Source of the DNA: DASQHY01 sp035602605
GTDB lineage: Bacteria; Acidobacteriota; Terriglobia; Acidiferrales; UBA7541
Direction: 5' to 3'
Length of the DNA: 64,000 nt
Assembly: GCA_035602605.1 (NCBI GenBank)
Contig: DATNLZ010000127.1
Location: forward strand, 9,031-73,030
Below the pieces are notes generated by a model. That model was not told the origin of the DNA. It saw nothing but the letters and a program-made list of their open reading frames with translations, and did no database searches. Positions 50,960-59,133 of the stretch are shown here, piece after piece; position 1 is the first letter of the stretch, and each line of letters opens with the position of its first letter. The translations under genes were made by a program, and so were the position numbers.

Positions 50960-51720
50960 GGGGTCAGCCGAATCGGCACTCCGTGTTCTGCCAGATAATT
51001 CTTGAGGCTAGAAATTGGCTGCGTCTGATCATGAAAAATAGACGCGGCCAGCGCCGCATCTGCCTGCCCCTCCGAAAAAACAGAAAGAAAATGTTCGCGT
51101 GTCTTTGCACCACCGGATGCGATTACCGGAACCGAAACTGTATTGGCGACAGCCGCCGTCAATTTGCAATCGAACCCGCTATATGTTCCATCACGATCTA
51201 TTGACGTTAATAATATTTCACCGGCGCCGCGTTCGACTCCTTGCCGCGCCCACGCGATGGCATCGAGCCCCGTTGCCTCACGGCCACCACGGATGAATAC
51301 CTCCCATCCGGAACTGACCAGTTTCACGTCCATGGAAAGCACCACCGCTTGCGATCCGAATTGAGCCGCCAATTCCGAGATCAAGTCCGGGCGCTCCACG
51401 GCCGCTGTGTTTACGGTTACCTTGTCAGCTCCCGCGCGTAGGACCGCCTGCCCCGCTTGCAAAGTACGAATCCCACCTCCGGCCGTGAACGGTATGTTCA
51501 ACTGTCGCGACACGCCACGCACCGTTTCGAGAAAGGTCGCGCGGCCATCCCGTGACGCCGTAATATCCAGCAGAACGAGCTCATCGGCACCATCGCGGTT
51601 GTATCGCGCCGCCAGCGTTTCGGGATCTCCCATATCGCGCAAGCTCTCGAACGCAATGCCTTTGAGCACGCGGCCACCATGTACATCGAGGCACGGGATA
51701 ATCCGTCGCGCAAGCGTCAT
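50956..51720 (-). CDS. hisF: Imidazole glycerol phosphate synthase, cyclase subunit
   Basis: A 254-residue TIM-barrel enzyme that uses ammonia from HisH to make IGP and AICAR from PRFAR. LARRIIPCLDVHGGRVLKG holds the first catalytic Asp, LLTSIDRDGTYSGFD the second. FTAGGGIRTLQAGQAVLRAG and VIASGGAKTREHF bind phosphates. Its start and stop overlap both neighbours by 4 bases, so the operon is translationally coupled. Confidence 0.97.
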   Translation of the reverse strand: MTLARRIIPCLDVHGGRVLKGIAFESLRDMGDPETLAARYNRDGADELVLLDITASRDGRATFLETVRGVSRQLNIPFTAGGGIRTLQAGQAVLRAGADKVTVNTAAVERPDLISELAAQFGSQAVVLSMDVKLVSSGWEVFIRGGREATGLDAIAWARQGVERGAGEILLTSIDRDGTYSGFDCKLTAAVANTVSVPVIASGGAKTREHFLSVFSEGQADAALAASIFHDQTQPISSLKNYLAEHGVPIRLTP

Positions 51721-52337
51721 TGCACCGACTCAAAAAAGTTCTGAAGCAGCTTGGCCCCAGCGCCACCCGATTTTTCAGGGTGAAATTGCACACCCATCAA
51801 ATTCCCGCGCTCGATGACAGCTGCAAACGGAAAGCCATGGTCACACACGCCTACGGTGTGTTCTTCTTTACCGCGCGCAGCATACGAATGGGCAAAGTAA
51901 AAATAAGCCTCTTCCGGAATTCCCCGGAGCAAAATACTCTCTCTTTGGTGCCTGACCTGATTCCAGCCAATGTGCGGCGACTTTACGTTTTTTGGCAGTG
52001 CTTCAACTTCACCGGAAATGAAATTAAGACCAGCCTTGCCCGGCGCTTCGCGGCTGGAGGAAAACAAAGCTTGGAGTCCGAGGCAAATCCCGAGAATGGG
52101 GACTCCGGAATCGGATACAGTCCGCAATGTTTCGGTCAAGCTTCGTTCCTCGAGTCCATCAACAAACGCCGCGAAATGTCCCACGCCGGGGAGAACCACC
52201 ACGCGCGCGGCGGCCAGTTGTTCGGGTCGCGTGACACGCTCCGTCTGCGCGCCCAGCGATTGCAGAGCTCGCTCCACCGACGGCAAATTTCCCGCGCCGT
52301 AATCAACGATCGACATTTTTACAGCACCCTGTTTCAT
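51717..52337 (-). CDS. hisH: Imidazole glycerol phosphate synthase, glutamine amidotransferase subunit
   Basis: A 206-residue class I amidotransferase that supplies ammonia to HisF. The nucleophile Cys is in ILGICLGLQALF, and His and Glu are in GVQFHPEKSG, completing the triad. IVDYGAGNLPSVERAL at the N-terminus and VVLPGVGHFAAFVDGL (oxyanion and interface) are typical. It is placed between hisB and hisF with ATGA overlaps. Confidence 0.96.
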   Translation of the reverse strand: MKQGAVKMSIVDYGAGNLPSVERALQSLGAQTERVTRPEQLAAARVVVLPGVGHFAAFVDGLEERSLTETLRTVSDSGVPILGICLGLQALFSSSREAPGKAGLNFISGEVEALPKNVKSPHIGWNQVRHQRESILLRGIPEEAYFYFAHSYAARGKEEHTVGVCDHGFPFAAVIERGNLMGVQFHPEKSGGAGAKLLQNFFESVQ

Positions 52338-52945
52338 AGAAGCCCCTTCGTGCTTGGCAGCACTCCTTGCAGTTGGCGATCGCGTGTTATTGCAAAACGT
52401 AACGCGCGCGCAAACGATTTGAAAAGAACCTCCACCTGATGATGCGACGACCTCCCATAAACGAAACGCAAGTGAACATTGGCTGCGGCACCCTGCGCAA
52501 ATGCCTGGAAAAAATCCTCGAGCAACTCCGTTTGGAAGTCACCCACGCGCCGGGCCAGCGGACGCCACTTGCAAACGAAATGTGCGCGGCCTGAGAAATC
52601 GAGAGCCGCCGCTCCCAAAGATTCGTCCATGGGCATCAGAAAGTATCCAGCGCGCAAGATGCCACGTTTCGATCCTAGCGCCTGCTTTACCGCTTCGCCC
52701 AGGGCAATTCCTACATCTTCGACGGTGTGATGCTGGTCCACGTCCAGGTCTCCGCGCGCCGCGATCTGTAAATCAAGACCTCCGTGCCGGGCGATTTGTT
52801 CGAGCATATGATCGAAAAAACGGATTCCCGTCGAGATGTTAGCTTTCCCTTGACCGTCGAGATTAACGCTCACGCGAATGTCAGTTTCTTTCGTCGTTCG
52901 GTGTAGACTAGCCTTCCTCTGCCCGTTCCCCTGAGTACGTTTCAC
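52334..52945 (-). CDS. hisB: Imidazoleglycerol-phosphate dehydratase
   Basis: A 203-residue manganese enzyme that dehydrates IGP to imidazole acetol phosphate. Metal-binding His clusters are in FFDHMLEQIARHGGLDL and DVDQHHTVEDVGIALGE, with a further HxxxE segment in GRSSHHQVEVLFKSFARAL. It lacks the N-terminal histidinol phosphatase domain of E. coli HisB, as in most bacteria, so the phosphatase must be elsewhere. It overlaps hisD by 4 bases. Confidence 0.96.
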   Translation of the reverse strand: MKRTQGNGQRKASLHRTTKETDIRVSVNLDGQGKANISTGIRFFDHMLEQIARHGGLDLQIAARGDLDVDQHHTVEDVGIALGEAVKQALGSKRGILRAGYFLMPMDESLGAAALDFSGRAHFVCKWRPLARRVGDFQTELLEDFFQAFAQGAAANVHLRFVYGRSSHHQVEVLFKSFARALRFAITRDRQLQGVLPSTKGLL

Positions 52946-54198
52946 CTACGCACCTCGACCGATCGGCCGTGGGCCACAAGGCCTTCGGCTTTCGCAAACT
53001 GGGCCACGACTGGCGCCAATCGCCCTAGACCGGCTTTGGAAACCTCTTGTACGCTAATGCATTGCACAAAATCCGCTGTGGATAATCCGCCGCGAGCTCG
53101 CGCTACTCCTGCGGTCGGCAAAACATGGTTGGTGCCGGTCGCATAGTCTCCGAAGGCTTGCGCGCTCCAGTCCCCGAGAAAAATGCTACCCGCAGATGTG
53201 AACTGATCCGCGAGTTTCCCCGTCATTCCAGGAAGACTCAAATGTTCTGGAGCAAAACGATTGATGAAACCGGCAGCCTCGGCCATGGAGTGCGCAATCA
53301 ACACGGCGCCATTGTTCGCAAGCGCATGCCTGGCAAGATTAGACTCAGGTAGCTCCGATAGCTGTTCCTCGATCTGCGCGAGAACAGCTAGTCCCAGCTC
53401 CTTCGATGTGGTCACCAAGAACGAGATGGCTTCCGGGTCGTGCTCGGCTTGGGCAATTAAATCCGAGGCGATGAATCGGGCATTACCGCTTTCCGCGAAT
53501 ATGACCGCCTCGGTTGGCCCAGCCAAAAGATCGATCGCACACTCGGCGCTTACCAAGCTCTTCGCCGCGGTCACAAAAGCGTTCCCCGGACCGAAGATTT
53601 TGTCCACCCGAGCAATCGCGCGGGTCCCATAAGCGAGCGCCGCGATCGCCTGGGCCCCGCCAATTCGCGCAACAGCATGAATCCCGAGACGGTCAGCCGC
53701 CGCCAACAACTGGTCACCCGGCTGTGGGCTGGCGATTACAATTTCCCGCACCCCGGCTTGTTGCGCGGGAATCGCCGTCATCAAAAGCGTCGACACCAAA
53801 GAAAATCGCCCGCCCGGAATGTAACAGCCGACCCTCTCAATCGGTCTCACAACCTGACTGGCGCGAACTCCGGGTTCTATCTCGATGGTCCATTCTTGCG
53901 GCTTCTGGCGCTGTGCAACTGCGCGAATATTTCGAGCGGCATGGTCGACTGCATCCATAAATTCAGCTGAAGTGCTCTCGCGTGCCTTCCTCAATTCTGC
54001 CGGTGTCACCCAGATATTCTTGCGGTTCAATGCTATTCGATCAAATCGCTTGGTCCAGTAAAATAGGGCGGCATCGCCGCGGCGGCGCACATCCTCGATA
54101 ATTTTCGATGCGATTTTCTCCGCCCCTCGGTTACGTTTGCGTCGCGACCTAAGCAAGGTTTGTTGCGTCTTGGTCGTAAGTCGAATGAGCCGCATCAA
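52942..54198 (-). CDS. hisD: Histidinol dehydrogenase
   Basis: A 418-residue zinc enzyme that oxidises histidinol to histidine using two NAD. VRPIERVGCYIPGGRFSLVS and KIFGPGNAFVTAAKSLV are family signatures. DLIAQAEHDPEAISFLVT holds the zinc ligands and ALANNGAVLI follows. FAPEHLSLPG includes the catalytic Glu-His pair and GTNHVLPTAGVARARGGLS closes the site. It overlaps hisG upstream and hisB downstream by 4 bases each. Confidence 0.96.
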   Translation of the reverse strand: MMRLIRLTTKTQQTLLRSRRKRNRGAEKIASKIIEDVRRRGDAALFYWTKRFDRIALNRKNIWVTPAELRKARESTSAEFMDAVDHAARNIRAVAQRQKPQEWTIEIEPGVRASQVVRPIERVGCYIPGGRFSLVSTLLMTAIPAQQAGVREIVIASPQPGDQLLAAADRLGIHAVARIGGAQAIAALAYGTRAIARVDKIFGPGNAFVTAAKSLVSAECAIDLLAGPTEAVIFAESGNARFIASDLIAQAEHDPEAISFLVTTSKELGLAVLAQIEEQLSELPESNLARHALANNGAVLIAHSMAEAAGFINRFAPEHLSLPGMTGKLADQFTSAGSIFLGDWSAQAFGDYATGTNHVLPTAGVARARGGLSTADFVQCISVQEVSKAGLGRLAPVVAQFAKAEGLVAHGRSVEVRR

Positions 54199-55067
54199 TA
54201 CACTATTTTGTTGAGGGGATACTCAACAATCCCTTCTGCTCGAGCAGCCTTTAGCTTTGGCACCAGTTGTCGTACTGCTGTTTCTTCAACAATCGTGTTG
54301 ATCGCCACCCAATCGGAATCACTCAACTGCGCTATTGTGGGGTTCCGTAATGCCGGCAGAGCAGCCAGCACCTTGGGCAGGTCTTCGCGGCGCACGTTGA
54401 GCATCAGGCCTACCCGGCTATATGCCTTGATCGCACCTTCCAGCAGCAGCACCATGTTTTCGATCTTTTCTCTTTTCCAGGGATCAATCCACGATTCACG
54501 GTTAGCAATAAACCATGGAGCCGATTCGAGCAGCGTGTCCACGATTCGAAGATGGTTGGCCCGCAAGGACGCTCCCGTTTCAGTGACCTCCACAATTGCG
54601 TCGGCAAGTTGCGGAACTTTTACTTCCGTCGCGCCCCAGGAAAACTCCACACGCGCCTGAACGCGATGTTTTTCGAGATACCGTTCGGTCAGATGCACGG
54701 CTTCGGTTGCAATTACCTTTCCTTCCAGTTCTTGCACCTTCTGAACAGGTGAATCCTCTGCTACAGCCAGCACCCAACGCACCCGACCCAGGCTCGTTTT
54801 TCCGTAAACAAGTTCGGCAATCTCTTTCACTTGTCCGTCGGTCTCAAGGATCCAGTCTTTGCCGGTGATTCCCGCGTCGAGAGCTCCCTTCCCCACGTAC
54901 CGGGCCATCTCCTGAGCACGAACCAGCATGCACTCGATTTCCGGATCATCGATACTCGGAAAATAGCTCCGCGAATTCACTGTGATTCGCCAGCCTGCGC
55001 GTGCGAATAATTGAATCGTGGACTCCTGCAAGCTTCCTTTGGGGATGCCAAGCTTCAACCGGCTCAC
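54195..55067 (-). CDS. hisG: ATP phosphoribosyltransferase, long form
   Basis: A 290-residue enzyme for the first and feedback-controlled step of histidine synthesis. LKLGIPKGSLQESTIQLFAR and GALDAGITGKDWILE belong to the catalytic domains, and VSRYLEKH-like and WGATEVKVPQLADAIVEVTE regions follow (PRPP-binding loop ADAIVEVTETGASLRAN). The extra C-terminal domain of about 80 residues (ALPALRNPTIAQLS, WVAINTIVEETAVRQLVPKL) is the histidine-binding regulatory domain of the long form, so no HisZ is needed. It overlaps hisI by 4 bases. Confidence 0.96.
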   Translation of the reverse strand: MSRLKLGIPKGSLQESTIQLFARAGWRITVNSRSYFPSIDDPEIECMLVRAQEMARYVGKGALDAGITGKDWILETDGQVKEIAELVYGKTSLGRVRWVLAVAEDSPVQKVQELEGKVIATEAVHLTERYLEKHRVQARVEFSWGATEVKVPQLADAIVEVTETGASLRANHLRIVDTLLESAPWFIANRESWIDPWKREKIENMVLLLEGAIKAYSRVGLMLNVRREDLPKVLAALPALRNPTIAQLSDSDWVAINTIVEETAVRQLVPKLKAARAEGIVEYPLNKIVY

Positions 55068-55468
55068 TGTTGTTTTCCTTTTGCGCCTGCTTGCTCCGAT
55101 GCCAGGACGCGCTCAGCAATAATAGCGAGTTCCCCGTTCAAATCGAGCTTCCGAAAAAAACAACTGCGATATCCTTCATGGCATACCGCGGATCCTGAAA
55201 GCTCGGCGCGCACCAGGATTGCATCCTGGTCACAGTCGACACGCAGTTCCCGCAACAGCAACTTTTGGCCGCTTGTTTCGCCCTTGGTCCACAGCTTCTT
55301 GCGCGAACGGCTGTAAAAAGTCACCAGACCTGTTTCCCTGGTGCGCGCCAGCGCTTCGTCATTCATGTAGCCGAGCATAAGAACTTCACCCGTCCCGGCT
55401 TCTTGCACGATCGCGGGGATGAGCCCGCCTTCCTTTTCAAAATCGAGGTTCTGAAAATGAATTGCCAT
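55064..55468 (-). CDS. hisI: Phosphoribosyl-AMP cyclohydrolase
   Basis: A 134-residue zinc enzyme that opens the adenine ring of PR-AMP. MLGYMNDEALARTRETGLVT and RKKLWTKGETSG are conserved; DCDQDAILVRAE and AVCHEGYRSCFFRKL hold the metal ligands (Asp cluster and cysteines). The PR-ATP pyrophosphohydrolase domain (HisE) is missing, so HisE must be encoded elsewhere. ATG 55468 has GGAGAGAG upstream. It is the first gene of the his operon, directly after the attenuator terminator. Confidence 0.95.
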   Translation of the reverse strand: MAIHFQNLDFEKEGGLIPAIVQEAGTGEVLMLGYMNDEALARTRETGLVTFYSRSRKKLWTKGETSGQKLLLRELRVDCDQDAILVRAELSGSAVCHEGYRSCFFRKLDLNGELAIIAERVLASEQAGAKGKQQ

Positions 55469-55480
55469 TTGCTCTCTCCA

Positions 55481-55518
55481 AAAACAAAAAACCCGCCAAC
55501 GCATCTCGCGCCAGCGGG
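55481..55518 (-). terminator. his attenuator: intrinsic terminator in the leader
   Basis: On the minus strand CCCGCTGGCGC pairs with GCGTTGGCGGG across GAGAT, an 11-bp stem with three wobble pairs, followed by TTTTTTG. It lies between the leader peptide stop and the hisI Shine-Dalgarno, the expected position of an attenuator. Confidence 0.9.
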
Positions 55519-55544
55519 CTAATGAGTCAGCTTCTATTTCTTAG

Positions 55545-55631
55545 CTAACCACACCGCCGCGGGCACACCTGGCTATGGCGATGATGGTGCTGAGCAGAGT
55601 CGTAACCAGATAGTTGCGCCCGCAAATTCAT
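55545..55631 (-). CDS. hisL: his operon leader peptide
   Basis: A 28-codon open frame with ATG at 55631, AGGA just upstream and TAG at 55545. It contains four histidines in five codons (SAQHHHRHSQ), as in classical histidine attenuators. It sits about 10 bases downstream of a good promoter and 27 bases before the terminator stem. Ribosome stalling at the His codons when charged tRNA-His is scarce would favour an antiterminator and let transcription enter hisI. Confidence 0.92.
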   Translation of the reverse strand: MNLRAQLSGYDSAQHHHRHSQVCPRRCG

Positions 55632-55640
55632 GATCCTGCA

Positions 55641-55669
55641 AAAGTAAGGCATGACCCAACTTTTGTCAA
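55641..55669 (-). promoter_or_regulatory. Promoter of the his operon
   Basis: On the minus strand a perfect TTGACA (55664-55669) is followed by a 17-base spacer and TACTTT (55641-55646). The start of transcription falls just before the leader peptide. Confidence 0.8.
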
Positions 55670-55845
55670 GCTGGAGACCTTGAAAACGTGGTCAGGGACG
55701 CACTGCTCCACCCAACGATGAACCATTTTCGACGTATCGCCTTCGAAAAGATCTGGTTAAGACCAGTCCTAGAGCCACGGTACCAAATAAATCGAACCAT
55801 CCGCACTATTCGTTTTGGTCTGGATCTGGGCCATCATCACGAAGG

Positions 55846-56136
55846 ATGCGACGGGGAATTCTGGTCTATGTAGTTGCGCTTGGTCTCTTGCCCGGTTGGG
55901 CCAGTGCCGACCAACGTGCCCCCAGCGCCTTACCCGGCGATACTCTAGGCTGCTATTGCCGCTGTGATGTCGCTTCGCGAAAACCGGCCTGCACAAAAAT
56001 GTGTGAGATCCCCAAATACTTGCGGCGGTGGTGGGCCACCTCTTGCCGTAAGCGAGGCCAGGTGCGCCCGGGTAGCGGCTCGCACTCGCGCCCGCATCAG
56101 CCAAGTCGGCGAGGCATTGAGTCCGTTCAACGATAA
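55846..56136 (+). CDS. Small Cys-rich secreted protein
   Basis: A 96-residue protein with a signal peptide (ILVYVVALGLLPGWASA) and a short Cys-rich mature part: LGCYCRCDVAS, CTKMCEIPKYLRRWWATSC. Six cysteines suggest disulfides or metal binding. The tail is basic and low in complexity. AAGG lies directly before the ATG, too close for a good ribosome site. An opposing frame on the minus strand has no signal or family pattern. Called on the signal and cysteine pattern; it stands alone between the his promoter and the dcw cluster. Confidence 0.55.
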   Translation: MRRGILVYVVALGLLPGWASADQRAPSALPGDTLGCYCRCDVASRKPACTKMCEIPKYLRRWWATSCRKRGQVRPGSGSHSRPHQPSRRGIESVQR

Positions 56137-56227
56137 GCCTCGCCGTATTCGCCGCCATTATCAGCGTTTTTTTAGCGGGGCTCAAGAACATCCGCCGCAA
56201 CGATCCTGAGATGGAGACACTTCGTCG

Positions 56228-56638
56228 CTATGGAAACAACGCGATGGCTAAATCTTTCGCGATTCCTTTTCGAATCGAAAATGCCCGTATGGGTTTCGAG
56301 GCATTTTCCCGTGGGGAAATAATGAAGTAAGCGATCTCCGGATAATAAGCCTGCGCAATGTCAAGTGGTGAAGGGACGTTATCGCTTGCTACGTGCGAGT
56401 GGTAAATACCGAGATGCTGCAATTGTGCATTGCGCATTGCGCGAAAGATGGCGAATAATTCCTCTGGGGAAATTTCATAGGCCGTAGCACTCGCTAGAAT
56501 ATTTCGCGCCGGAAAAATATCAGTGATTGCGCCGACGCGCCCGCCGAGGAGCCCACAGCATTCTTCTTTTGCATTGCGAGCAGCCTCAGCTCGCATGCGC
56601 TCGAGGACGCTCGCTTGCACCTGAATCACGCCGCCCAT
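56228..56638 (-). CDS. JAMM/MPN-domain (M67) metalloprotease
   Basis: A 136-residue zinc isopeptidase-like protein of the Mov34/MPN/PAD-1 family. The JAMM motif is complete: Glu in NAKEECCGLLGG, then HLGIYHSHVASDNVPSPLDI with HxH, the Ser and the Asp. Bacterial members often release sulfur-carrier proteins from C-terminal extensions (cysteine synthesis) or act on unknown targets. It follows ftsZ by 36 bases on the same strand, at the end of the dcw cluster, which is not its usual place. No ThiS/MoaD-like or E1-like gene is seen in the window. Confidence 0.88.
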   Translation of the reverse strand: MGGVIQVQASVLERMRAEAARNAKEECCGLLGGRVGAITDIFPARNILASATAYEISPEELFAIFRAMRNAQLQHLGIYHSHVASDNVPSPLDIAQAYYPEIAYFIISPRENASKPIRAFSIRKGIAKDLAIALFP

Positions 56639-56674
56639 GTCTCAGAGGGCTGCCCGCTTAGTAACAGTGTGTGA

Positions 56675-57832
56675 CTACGCCTTTTGCGCCTGCCGCCGAA
56701 GGAACGTCGGAACATCGAGATCATCGGCCGCCACTTCCTGAATTACTTCGGTCAAGTTTCTTTGAACCTCTTGGACGACGTTGCCTTCCTCGCGGCCGGC
56801 CTTCCATGTCTTAGGCAAGTACGAGGGCTTTTGCTGAACCTGCTTACGCGCAGACTCGCGGAAACCCGCGGCAATCACAGTGATCTTGACCGATTCCTTC
56901 ATCGCATCATCCTGCACTGCGCCGAAAATGATATTCGCATTTTCGTGTGCCGCCTTCTGAATAATCGACGACGCCTCATGAACTTCGTGCAGCGTGAGAC
57001 TGGATGAGCCGCATACATTGATGAGAATTCCCTGCGCGCCCTGTATGGAATTATCCTCGAGCAAGGGACTCGAGATAGCGCGGTTCGCAGCATCGACCGC
57101 ACGGTTCACCCCTGACGCGACTGCTGTGCCCATCACGGCATAGCCCTGACCATGCATAATTGTCTTCACGTCGGCGAAGTCACGATTGATGATTCCCGGC
57201 ACAGTGATGATGTCGCTGATGCCTTGCACAGCCTGGCGAAGGATGTCATCGGCAATGCGGAACGCGTCAAAGAAGCTCGTTCCGCGCTCGACAGTTTCCA
57301 TCAGACGCTCGTTCGGAATCACGATCACGGTATCGACAGAGCCAATCAGGTCCTGCAGGGCCTGCTCGGCTTGCAGCATGCGTCGTTTACCCTCGAACGC
57401 GAATGGCTTCGTGACCACCGCAACGGTAAGTGCCCCGAGCTCCGAGGCCAGTGACGCAACAACCGGAGCCGCACCGCTGCCGGTGCCGCCGCCGAGCCCG
57501 GTGGTAATAAAAATCATGTCCGAGCCTTCGAGCGCCTCAATGATTTTCTCGGTGTCCTCGAGCGCCGCCTTGCGGCCAACCTCGGGATTGGCGCCGGCAC
57601 CCAGGCCTTTGGTTAGCTTAGCGCCGAGTTGCAGCTTTACCGGCGCCTGCGACAGCTTGAGCGCTTGTAGGTCGGTATTAGCGGCAATGAATTCGATACC
57701 CTCGACTTTGGCACGAATCATGCGGTTAACAGCGTTTGAGCCGCCGCCACCAACTCCGATAACTTTGATTTTGGCGCCCTGCTGCACTTCTTCACTAAAG
57801 GACATGCGAATCCCAGACTCTTTCACGGTCAT
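56675..57832 (-). CDS. ftsZ: Cell division protein FtsZ
   Basis: A 385-residue tubulin-like GTPase that forms the division ring. IKVIGVGGGGSNAVNRMI, the tubulin signature GLGGGTGSGAAPVVASLA and NRDFADVKTIM (catalytic Asp loop) are present. After a variable linker (QQKPSYLPKTWKAGREEG) the conserved tail DLDVPTFLRRQA binds FtsA. ATG 57832 has GGGAGG 7 bases upstream; ATG 57805 at MSFSEEV is a possible shorter start. It follows ftsA in the dcw cluster. Confidence 0.97.
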   Translation of the reverse strand: MTVKESGIRMSFSEEVQQGAKIKVIGVGGGGSNAVNRMIRAKVEGIEFIAANTDLQALKLSQAPVKLQLGAKLTKGLGAGANPEVGRKAALEDTEKIIEALEGSDMIFITTGLGGGTGSGAAPVVASLASELGALTVAVVTKPFAFEGKRRMLQAEQALQDLIGSVDTVIVIPNERLMETVERGTSFFDAFRIADDILRQAVQGISDIITVPGIINRDFADVKTIMHGQGYAVMGTAVASGVNRAVDAANRAISSPLLEDNSIQGAQGILINVCGSSSLTLHEVHEASSIIQKAAHENANIIFGAVQDDAMKESVKITVIAAGFRESARKQVQQKPSYLPKTWKAGREEGNVVQEVQRNLTEVIQEVAADDLDVPTFLRRQAQKA

Positions 57833-57874
57833 CTTTTTCCTCCCGCCATGATCTGTGCCGCCGCCTCGCGCTGG

Positions 57875-59089
57875 TTACGGTGCGCCGGCAAACATAGCTT
57901 TTAATTTCGCTACAAATGTGCCAGGACGTAACGCAGCCACGCGCCGCGCACGCGCCCCGTACAACACCAGTCCAACTGCAGTTGCATATTCAGGCTGGGA
58001 AACTTGTTCAGGCATATTGATGAGGCCGCGTGCATCTGCAACGCGAACCGGCCGGGCGAAAAGCCGTTCAGCTAATTCAACCAGGCCATTGGCCCGAGCA
58101 CCGCCGCCAGTCAGCACAAACCCAGTGGGGATCTGAGCAGTCAGTCCAGAACGCTGCAACTCGTCACGCACGAGCGCGAGGAGCTCTTGCGCGCGGGGTT
58201 CGACGATCTCGCACAACATTCGCGCATAAACTGTGCGCGGTGGCCGATCGCCGACACTGGCAATTTCGATGGCGGTATCTTCCTGCAACAGCTCGCGAAA
58301 CGTCGTGGCGTAGTTGCGTTTTATTTTTTCCGCTTCTGGGATCGGGGTACGCAATCCCACCGCCAGATCATTGGTGAAATGGTCGCCGCCGACCGGAATC
58401 GCCGCGGTGTGACGAACCACTCCGCCGGTGTACACCAGCAACTCCGTTGTGCCGGCACCAATATCGAGCAGACAGCAACCGAGCTCGCGCTCGTCCTGGG
58501 TCAGACACGCTTCAGCCGAGGCCAGCGCCTCGAGGACCGTGTCACTGACCACCACTCCTGCGCGGTTGACGGCGGTGATCAAATTTTGCGTGCCAGCGGT
58601 TGATGTGGTCACGATGTGCACATTAGCTTCCAGGCGCTGCCCTAGCATTCCCACCGGCTCGCGAATGCCTTCCTGAGCGTCCACGAGAAATTCCTGTGGC
58701 AACACGTGCAAGACTTCGCGATCTTCAGGAAGAGTGATCCCCCGCGCGGCGTCGATGGCACGGCGCACATCGTCCCGTTCGATATCGCGCGGGCGATGTC
58801 CAAGGGAAATTCCCCCGCGACTATTTACGCCGCGTACGTGACTGCCGGCCACGCCCACCAGCGCCGATTCCACCGGCACGCCCGCAACCCCTTCAGCTTC
58901 TTCGATGGCGCGACGAATCGAGCTCACCGCCCCATCCAGATTCACGATGAGCCCCTTGCGCAGGCCCTTCGACTCGGCCGCACCTAAGCCGAGAAACTTT
59001 ACCCGATCGTCCTCGAGCTCCCCGATGAGCACGCATGTCTTCGCGCTGCCTACGTCCAAACCCACGATGTAGCGCTCTTTTTTACTCAC
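57875..59089 (-). CDS. ftsA: Cell division protein FtsA
   Basis: A 404-residue actin-like ATPase that tethers FtsZ to the membrane. YIVGLDVGSAKTCVLIGE is the phosphate-1 motif, CCLLDIGAGTTELLVYTGG the phosphate-2 motif, and GFVLTGGGARANGLVELAE the adenosine motif. The C-terminal amphipathic peptide is FVAKLKAMFAGAP. Between, the 1C domain region (HVRGVNSRGGISLG) replaces actin subdomain 1B. It lies between ftsQ and ftsZ, the canonical order. Confidence 0.96.
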   Translation of the reverse strand: MSKKERYIVGLDVGSAKTCVLIGELEDDRVKFLGLGAAESKGLRKGLIVNLDGAVSSIRRAIEEAEGVAGVPVESALVGVAGSHVRGVNSRGGISLGHRPRDIERDDVRRAIDAARGITLPEDREVLHVLPQEFLVDAQEGIREPVGMLGQRLEANVHIVTTSTAGTQNLITAVNRAGVVVSDTVLEALASAEACLTQDERELGCCLLDIGAGTTELLVYTGGVVRHTAAIPVGGDHFTNDLAVGLRTPIPEAEKIKRNYATTFRELLQEDTAIEIASVGDRPPRTVYARMLCEIVEPRAQELLALVRDELQRSGLTAQIPTGFVLTGGGARANGLVELAERLFARPVRVADARGLINMPEQVSQPEYATAVGLVLYGARARRVAALRPGTFVAKLKAMFAGAP

Positions 59090-59133
59090 AACCGGCTATC
59101 CCCCAGACCCGAAATCGTCGTAACCGCTTCTCA

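Noticed and set aside
55769..56200. 143-codon minus-strand frame
   Set aside because: It opposes the small secreted protein; it has no signal peptide, family motif or start signal, whereas the plus-strand frame has a signal peptide and patterned cysteines.
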